This document shows positions 6,622 to 11,743 of a DNA stretch of 16,976 nucleotides, in pieces; position 1 is the first letter of the stretch, and the number at the start of each line of letters is the position of its first letter. The translations under genes and the position numbers were made by a program. A model generated the notes under the pieces. The model was not told where the DNA came from, did not search any database, and saw only the letters and a list, made by a program, of their open reading frames with translations. This DNA is from DATJBF01 sp035515475 (lineage in GTDB: Bacteria > Verrucomicrobiota > Verrucomicrobiia > Palsa-1439), in assembly GCA_035515475.1 (NCBI GenBank), contig DATJBF010000057.1:1-16976 (forward strand). Direction: 5' to 3'.

Positions 6622-8142
6622 GTGCGACAAACATTCATATTCATCGGGCTGTTCCTCTGGAGCGGTGCGTTGGTTGCCGCAAAAACCAATGCGCCACCTG
6701 CGCCCGCCACCGCGCCGGAAAAACCGGTGGTCACGCGCCACTTGATCAGGGTCGGCGGGACCGCGCTGGATTATGCGGCGACCGCCGGTTTTCTGCCGCT
6801 GGCGGACGAAGCCGGCAAACCGCAGGCGAACCTGTTTTTCGTCGCGTACACGAAGGCGGGTGAATCTGACGCTTCGCGTCGCCCGATCACCTTCGCGTTC
6901 AACGGCGGGCCGGGAGCGTCTTCGGTGTGGTTGCACCTGGGGGCGCTCGGACCAAAACGCGTGGTGCTGGCGGGCGACGGGACCGAGTTGCCGGAACGGT
7001 ACCGGCTCGTGGACAACGACGAGACCTGGCTCGGTTTTACCGATCTGGTGTTCGTGGATCCAATCGGCACGGGCTACAGCCGCACCGCCGAAGGCGTGGA
7101 CGCCAAGCAGTTTTACTCGTTGGCAAAGGACATCGACGTGGCGAGCCGGTTTATCCGTCTCTACGTGACGAAGTACGAGCGCTGGCTCTCGCCAAAGTTT
7201 GTCGCCGGGGAGAGCTACGGCACGACGCGGGCGGCGGGCCTGGCCAGCCGGCTGCAAACCGCCGCCGGCCTGAATCTCAGCGGCGTGATGCTGCTGTCGT
7301 CGGCGCTCAGTTTCCAGACGTTCTCCTACGACGACGGCAACGACATCGCTTTTGCCCTCGCGCTCCCGTCGTTGGCTGCGGCTGCGGCGTATCACAAGAA
7401 GGCGGACGTCGACCGGGCAACGGTCGAACAATGGGCCTTGAATGACTACCTCGGCGCGCTGACCAGGGGCGACACGCTGCCGGAGGCGGATCGGCGGCAC
7501 ATCGTGGAGCAAATGGCGAAGTACACCGGGCTTTCGGCGAACTATATCGAGACCAGCCGTCTACGAGTCAGCGCCGCGCGGTTCATGAAGGAACTGCTCC
7601 GCGGCGAGCAACGGACGGTCGGGCTGATGGACAGCCGGGTCGTCGGCGTGGATGTCACGCCGCGGGGCGAGTACGCGCACTTCGATCCGGCATTCTTTCT
7701 GGTGACCGGCCCGTTCGTGGCCACACTGAACGATTATTTGCGCCGGGACCTGAACTTCGAGACGAACCGGCCGTATGAGTTTCTATCGCGGAAAGTGAAC
7801 GACGCGTGGAAATGGTTCGCGCATGGCCAGGGCTACGTGTATGTGGCCGATGATCTCGCCGAGGCGATGGCGCGCGACGCCCATTTCCGCGTCTTTGCCG
7901 CGGCCGGCGAATACGACCTGACCACGCCCTACCTCGGCCAGAAATACACCTTCGACCACATGGGGCTGGACCCGAGCCGGCGCAGCAACCTGGTTTTCCG
8001 ATTGTATCCGGCGGGCCACCAGATTTACACGGACCCGGCCTCGCTGAAGAAACTGCACGACGACGTGGCGGCGTTTGTGGACGACACTCTCGTGCGGTCG
8101 TCGTCGACCAGTTCGGCGCGCCAACCGGGGGCCGCGCCGTGA
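6622..8142 (+). CDS. Secreted S10 family serine carboxypeptidase
   Basis: A 506-residue alpha/beta-hydrolase peptidase of MEROPS family S10, which removes C-terminal amino acids from peptides. The N-terminus (MRQTFIFIGLFLWSGALVAA) is a typical Sec signal peptide with probable cleavage near residue 20. An Ala/Pro-rich linker and the catalytic domain follow. The oxyanion-hole motif NGGPG is at 94-98, the nucleophile S198 lies in GESYG, the acid D432 in EYDLTTP and the base H466 in AGHQIY; all are intact. The length suits bacterial S10 members. The start is GTG at 6622 with only a weak AGG upstream; no better start precedes the signal peptide. The stop overlaps the GTG of the TauE-like gene by 4 nt, so a periplasmic or extracellular peptidase is translated together with membrane transport proteins. 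Confidence 0.92.
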   Translation: MRQTFIFIGLFLWSGALVAAKTNAPPAPATAPEKPVVTRHLIRVGGTALDYAATAGFLPLADEAGKPQANLFFVAYTKAGESDASRRPITFAFNGGPGASSVWLHLGALGPKRVVLAGDGTELPERYRLVDNDETWLGFTDLVFVDPIGTGYSRTAEGVDAKQFYSLAKDIDVASRFIRLYVTKYERWLSPKFVAGESYGTTRAAGLASRLQTAAGLNLSGVMLLSSALSFQTFSYDDGNDIAFALALPSLAAAAAYHKKADVDRATVEQWALNDYLGALTRGDTLPEADRRHIVEQMAKYTGLSANYIETSRLRVSAARFMKELLRGEQRTVGLMDSRVVGVDVTPRGEYAHFDPAFFLVTGPFVATLNDYLRRDLNFETNRPYEFLSRKVNDAWKWFAHGQGYVYVADDLAEAMARDAHFRVFAAAGEYDLTTPYLGQKYTFDHMGLDPSRRSNLVFRLYPAGHQIYTDPASLKKLHDDVAAFVDDTLVRSSSTSSARQPGAAP

Positions 8143-8975
8143 ACGTGCTGGAATTTGACCTGACGGTGGCTTTGGTGTCGCTGGTGGCCGGCCTGTTGGG
8201 GGCGCTGACCGGACTCGGTGGCGGCGTGGTCATTGTGCCGGTATTGGCTTTGTTGTTCGGTGTCGACATGCGGTACGCGATCGGCGCGTCGCTGATCTCG
8301 GTCATCGCCACCTCGTCGGGGGCGGCCTCGGCGTATGTGAAGGAAGGCTACACCAACCTGCGGATCGGGATGTTCCTGGAGATCGCGACCACGTTCGGCG
8401 CGTTGTTCGGGGCATTTCTTGCGGCGAAGATCTCGACGTCGGCGGTGGCCATCGTGTTTGGGGTGGTCTTGGTCTGGTCGGCGTACCTGTCGAGCCGGCC
8501 CCGGCGCGAGTTGTCCGACGGCACTCACTCCGAACGGTTGGCGCAATGGCTGGAATTGGATTCCAGTTATCCGTCGCGCCAGGGACCGCATCCCTACCAC
8601 GTCCACGCCGTGCCGTACGGGTTCAGCATGATGTTCGTTGCCGGGACGTTGTCCGGCTTGCTGGGCATCGGCTCGGGAGCGGTCAAGGTGGTAGCGATGG
8701 ACGAAGTGATGCGCGTGCCGTTCAAGGTCTCGACGACGACGAGCAACTTCATGATCGGGGTGACGGCCGCGGCCAGCGCTGGAGTTTATCTCAATCGTGG
8801 CTACATTGATCCCGTACTGTCGACGCCGGTGATGCTCGGGGTGCTGGCGGGGTCGCTGTGGGGCACGCGGTGGCTGGTTCAGGCACCGACGGCATGGTTG
8901 CGGCACTTGTTTGCCCTGGTGATTTTCGTTCTGGCCGTCGAGATGATTTACTGCGGCGCGACTGGGAGGATTTGA
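8139..8975 (+). CDS. TauE/SafE (DUF81) family membrane exporter
   Basis: A 278-residue polytopic membrane protein with about eight hydrophobic segments arranged as two halves around a hydrophilic loop (about 120-160). Each half begins with the glycine-rich family signature: GLLGALTGLGGGVVIVPVLA near the N-terminus and SGLLGIGSGAVKVVAMD in the second half. The family moves sulfite, sulfoacetate or other sulfur-containing organic anions across the inner membrane; the substrate here cannot be read from sequence. It starts with GTG inside the stop of the S10 peptidase gene (GTGA overlap) and is followed after one base by the DUF1634 gene, a partner seen beside this family elsewhere. Confidence 0.9.
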   Translation: MNVLEFDLTVALVSLVAGLLGALTGLGGGVVIVPVLALLFGVDMRYAIGASLISVIATSSGAASAYVKEGYTNLRIGMFLEIATTFGALFGAFLAAKISTSAVAIVFGVVLVWSAYLSSRPRRELSDGTHSERLAQWLELDSSYPSRQGPHPYHVHAVPYGFSMMFVAGTLSGLLGIGSGAVKVVAMDEVMRVPFKVSTTTSNFMIGVTAAASAGVYLNRGYIDPVLSTPVMLGVLAGSLWGTRWLVQAPTAWLRHLFALVIFVLAVEMIYCGATGRI

Positions 8976-8976
8976 G

Positions 8977-9378
8977 ATGGCAGATGGGCGACCACAAATC
9001 AGCGAGCAACTTCTCGAACGGATGTTTGGCAACCTGCTGCGTGTGGGCGTGCTGGTGGCGGCGGCGGTGGTGCTGTTGGGCGGCATTCTCTATCTGGCCC
9101 GGTTCAGCGGCCGGGCGCCTGCGTACAAGATTTTCCAGGGCGAGCCGGCGGATTTGCGGAGCGTGCCGGGCATTGTGAGGGACGTCTTGGCGCTGAGCCG
9201 GCGGGGCATGATCCAGTTTGGGTTGTTGCTGTTGATCGCCACGCCGGTCGCGCGGGTGACGTTCTCGGTGCTCGCCTTCGCGTGGCAGCGCGACGTCACC
9301 TATGTGGTGGTGACCCTGATCATTCTGGCCGTGCTGTTGTACAGCCTTACCGGAGCGTATGTGTCGGGAGGAGGATGA
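8977..9378 (+). CDS. DUF1634 membrane protein
   Basis: A 133-residue protein with three predicted membrane helices: about 22-42, 74-96 and 104-126. The N-terminal segment SEQLLERMFGNLLRVGV and the central RRGMIQFGLLLLIATPVARV are typical of DUF1634 (COG4272), a family of unknown function often encoded next to TauE/SafE exporters. It is probably an accessory subunit or partner of the exporter, inferred from gene adjacency. A strong GGGAGGA (8964-8970) lies 6 bases before ATG. One base separates it from the previous gene, and the next ATG abuts its stop codon. Confidence 0.85.
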   Translation: MADGRPQISEQLLERMFGNLLRVGVLVAAAVVLLGGILYLARFSGRAPAYKIFQGEPADLRSVPGIVRDVLALSRRGMIQFGLLLLIATPVARVTFSVLAFAWQRDVTYVVVTLIILAVLLYSLTGAYVSGGG

Positions 9379-9735
9379 ATGTTTGAGCAACATCATCAAC
9401 CGTTGCTGTCGCGATCGCGGTTTGCGCGGCGGATGGCCGGTTTTCTAATTGCAGCCGTGACGCTCGACGCCGTGGCGGTTGGAACGGGAGCGTTGGGCTA
9501 TCATTATCTCGAGGGCCTGTCGTGGCTCGACGCCTGTCTCGAAGGCGCGCTGATCATCACCGGCAACGGTCCGATCGCCGAACTGCGCACGCCGGGCGGC
9601 AAGGTGTTCGCCATTCTCGATGCGGTCGTGGGCGGAATCGTGTTCGTGGCGGTGGTGGGCGTGTTGTTGACGCCGGTGTTCCACCGCGTGCTCCACGCGT
9701 TTCATCTGGAGGTCAAAGACCATGCGACGAAATGA
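9379..9735 (+). CDS. Small K+-channel-like pore protein with altered selectivity filter
   Basis: A 118-residue protein with the layout of a two-helix potassium channel subunit. TM1 is at about 19-42, followed by GYHYLEGLSWLDACLEGALI (about residues 40-59), which resembles the pore-helix approach of two-TM K+ channels. The filter position then reads TGNGP (61-65). After it come the usual 'TPGGKVFAIL' link and TM2 (about 76-100). Canonical channels have TVGYGD or TIGYGD at this point, so K+ selectivity is doubtful. No cytoplasmic RCK domain follows; the C-terminus is a short charged helix. It might be a non-selective or anion-linked pore, or an accessory membrane protein. ATG abuts the DUF1634 stop and has GGGAGGAGGA just upstream, so it is cotranslated with the exporter genes. 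Confidence 0.7.
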   Translation: MFEQHHQPLLSRSRFARRMAGFLIAAVTLDAVAVGTGALGYHYLEGLSWLDACLEGALIITGNGPIAELRTPGGKVFAILDAVVGGIVFVAVVGVLLTPVFHRVLHAFHLEVKDHATK

Positions 9736-9917
9736 CCGGGCCGCCATCCGCTGCTTTGGCTGTGGGCAGGTCGATGAAGCCCGCGCGGGGATGACGGGTC
9801 CGTGAAGTTTCGCAAATCGGCTGTGGAGCCTGCTGGGCTGGCGTCCGCGGGCCTATTCCAATGCGGGGAGACGGTGTCATCCGCGCAGTGATATTTGGGA
9901 GTTAGAACGGAGGCAAC
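9736..9917 (+). other. Intergenic gap before the intramembrane protease gene
   Basis: No gene is supported in these 182 bases. They hold a 10-base perfect palindrome CCCGCGCGGG (9780-9789) and a locally AT-rich patch near 9890-9897, but no convincing -35/-10 pair. CGGAGG at 9908-9913 is the ribosome binding site of the next gene. As the largest gap in the second half of the window, it is the most likely place for a promoter driving the protease gene and perhaps the act genes. Confidence 0.35.
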
Positions 9918-11039
9918 ATGAGACGACACAACGCGATTCCATTGGGACACATTCTGGGCATACCGGTCGGGTTGGATTACTCGTGGTTCTTGATCTTTGC
10001 CCTGATCACATGGTCGCTGGCGGTCAGTTATTTCCCGGCCGAGTTTCGCCACTGGCCGCCGATGTTATACTGGGTGATGGGGGCGGTGACGGCGGTGGCG
10101 CTGTTTGCCAGCGTGCTGTTGCACGAACTGGGCCACTCGGTTGTGGCGCTGCAATTCAAAGTGCCGGTGCGCAGCATCACCCTGTTCATCTTTGGGGGCG
10201 TAGCGCAGATCGGGACCGAACCGCCGAGCGCGCTGGCCGAATTCCTCATCGCCATCGCGGGACCGATTGTGAGCTTCGTGCTGGCGGCGCTCTTCACGTT
10301 TGTGAAGCCGATGGTCGCGACCATCGAGCCGTTGTGGGGGCTGGCGAAATACCTGGCGTGGATCAACATGGCGCTGGTGTTGTTCAATTTGATCCCCGGC
10401 TTTCCACTGGACGGTGGCCGCGTGTTCCGCGCCATCGTCTGGGCCGTGACCAGGAACATGCGGCGGGCCACCCTCATCGCCGCCAACGTCGGAAGACTCT
10501 TTGCGTTCCTGTTCATCTTCGTGGGCGTGTGGCAGATGTTTACCGGCAATTTCGGTGGCGGCATCTGGATTGCGTTCATCGGCTGGTTTCTCGACAGCGC
10601 GGCGGCGGCCCAGGTGCACCAGGTGATGTTTCAGGGCCTGTTGGCCGGGCATACCGTGTCGCAGGCGATGAGCAGCCACTGCACGACGGTCCCGGCCGGC
10701 CTGACGCTCCAACAATTGGTGGACGACCATATTCTCGGCGGCGGCCAGCGCTGCTTTCTCGTCAACCGCGGTGAAGACACCGTCGGCTTGATGACGCTGC
10801 ACGGCATCAAGGGGGTATCGCGAACCGAGTGGCCGACGACCACGGCTGCGCAGGTCATGCTCCCGCTGGAGAGGTTGAAACGCATCCAACCGGACACCGG
10901 CCTGTGGAACGCGCTCCAGTTGATGGATCGCGACGGCGTGAACCAGCTTCCCGTGATGACCGACAGTCGCGTGGTGGGCATGCTCAGCCGCGAAGACGTG
11001 ATCACCTTTTTGCGGACGTTGCAGGAATTGGGGGCCTGA
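9918..11039 (+). CDS. Site-2-type intramembrane metalloprotease with two CBS domains (M50)
   Basis: A 373-residue polytopic protein. The zinc motif HELGH (H69, E70, H73) lies in a membrane segment, and the third ligand D165 lies in the conserved NLIPGFPLDGGR segment of site-2 proteases; all are intact. About six hydrophobic segments cover residues 15-225. The C-terminal part carries two CBS domains (about 241-305 and 308-373), which in other proteins bind adenine nucleotides such as ATP or AMP. There is no PDZ domain, so this is the SpoIVFB/Rip3-like rather than the RseP-like layout. Such enzymes cut membrane-bound anti-sigma factors, other transcription regulators or leftover signal peptides. 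No anti-sigma or sigma gene is nearby, so the substrate is unknown. The start has CGGAGG 4 bases upstream. It ends 53 bases before actA. Confidence 0.93.
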   Translation: MRRHNAIPLGHILGIPVGLDYSWFLIFALITWSLAVSYFPAEFRHWPPMLYWVMGAVTAVALFASVLLHELGHSVVALQFKVPVRSITLFIFGGVAQIGTEPPSALAEFLIAIAGPIVSFVLAALFTFVKPMVATIEPLWGLAKYLAWINMALVLFNLIPGFPLDGGRVFRAIVWAVTRNMRRATLIAANVGRLFAFLFIFVGVWQMFTGNFGGGIWIAFIGWFLDSAAAAQVHQVMFQGLLAGHTVSQAMSSHCTTVPAGLTLQQLVDDHILGGGQRCFLVNRGEDTVGLMTLHGIKGVSRTEWPTTTAAQVMLPLERLKRIQPDTGLWNALQLMDRDGVNQLPVMTDSRVVGMLSREDVITFLRTLQELGA

Positions 11040-11045
11040 TGCATC

Positions 11046-11065
11046 CGACGCGCGGCGCCGCGTCG
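11046..11065 (+). terminator. GC-rich hairpin between the protease gene and actA
   Basis: CGACGCG (11046-11052) pairs with CGCGTCG (11059-11065) around a 6-base loop, starting 6 bases after the protease stop. A shifted 12-base palindrome overlaps it (11051-11062). No T-run follows, so full termination is doubtful; attenuation or mRNA processing between the protease and act cistrons is possible. Confidence 0.35.
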
Positions 11066-11092
11066 CAGGGCTGATGAGCCGACGAGAGTCCG

Positions 11093-11743
11093 ATGGCACA
11101 GATATTTCATCCGAGCACGAATACGATCTCGCGGGTCACGATTTTTGGCGCGCTCTTTTTCGTGGCGTTTTTTGCCTGGGTGTCGGGCGCGCTGTATCGG
11201 TCGCCCTACGTCACGCGGCAACTCTCCCCCATCGAACAGCCCGTGCCGTTCAGTCACAAGCACCACGTCACCGACGACGGGATTGATTGTCGCTACTGTC
11301 ACACCTCGGTCGAGACCTCTTCGTTCGCGGGCATTCCGCCCACCAAGACCTGCATGAACTGTCACGCGATGATCTGGTCGGATGCGCCGATGCTGGAGCC
11401 GGTGCGGAAAAGTTTCCAGACGGGGCAGTCGATCGAATGGGTGCGGGTCGATTATCTGCCCCAGTTTGTCTACTTCAATCACAGCATTCACATCCACAAG
11501 GGAATCGGCTGTACCACCTGCCACGGTCCGGTCGGCGACATGCCGCTGACGTGGCAGGCCGAATCGCTGCACATGCGCTGGTGCGTGGACTGCCACCGGG
11601 CCCCGGAGAAATTCATCCGCCCGCGCTCCGAGGTGTTCGATCCCAACTGGCAGCCGCCGCCGAACCAACTCGAAGTCGGGGCCAGGCTCGTGAAGGAGTA
11701 CAACGTGAAAAAACTCATCGATTGTTACACGTGTCACCGATGA
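11093..11743 (+). CDS. actA: Alternative complex III subunit ActA, pentaheme cytochrome c
   Basis: A 216-residue membrane-anchored multiheme cytochrome. One N-terminal membrane helix (about 15-36) is followed by a periplasmic domain with five CXXCH haem c sites starting at C66, C87, C140, C164 and C211, plus extra histidines (for example HKHH near 55 and HSIHIH near 128-133) as distal ligands. This count and the length fit ActA of ACIII, where the haem chain carries electrons from the iron-sulfur and quinol side toward the acceptor. The fifth haem motif is almost the last thing in the protein: only one residue follows it, and the stop TGA overlaps the actB ATG (ATGA). Upstream ATG or GTG starts near 11074 are in other frames. 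The ribosome site GAGAG (11084-11088) is modest. It is the first gene of the act operon here. Confidence 0.94.
   Translation: MAQIFHPSTNTISRVTIFGALFFVAFFAWVSGALYRSPYVTRQLSPIEQPVPFSHKHHVTDDGIDCRYCHTSVETSSFAGIPPTKTCMNCHAMIWSDAPMLEPVRKSFQTGQSIEWVRVDYLPQFVYFNHSIHIHKGIGCTTCHGPVGDMPLTWQAESLHMRWCVDCHRAPEKFIRPRSEVFDPNWQPPPNQLEVGARLVKEYNVKKLIDCYTCHR

Noticed and set aside
5674..7512. 612-codon open frame on the - strand
   Set aside because: It runs antisense through the Deg and S10 genes and the gap between them. Both + strand proteins have intact catalytic motifs; the frame is a by-product of GC-rich codon use.
9780..9789. Palindrome CCCGCGCGGG as an operator
   Set aside because: It is short and purely GC, common by chance in this base composition, with no second copy found.
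9892..9897. TATTTG as a -10 box before the site-2 protease gene
   Set aside because: No -35-like hexamer at 16-19 bases upstream; a match to half the consensus is not enough.
11287..11739. In-frame open extension upstream of actB (would add 151 residues)
   Set aside because: It overlaps actA in another frame, has shadow-like composition, and the ATG at 11740 precedes the recognisable ActB N-terminus.
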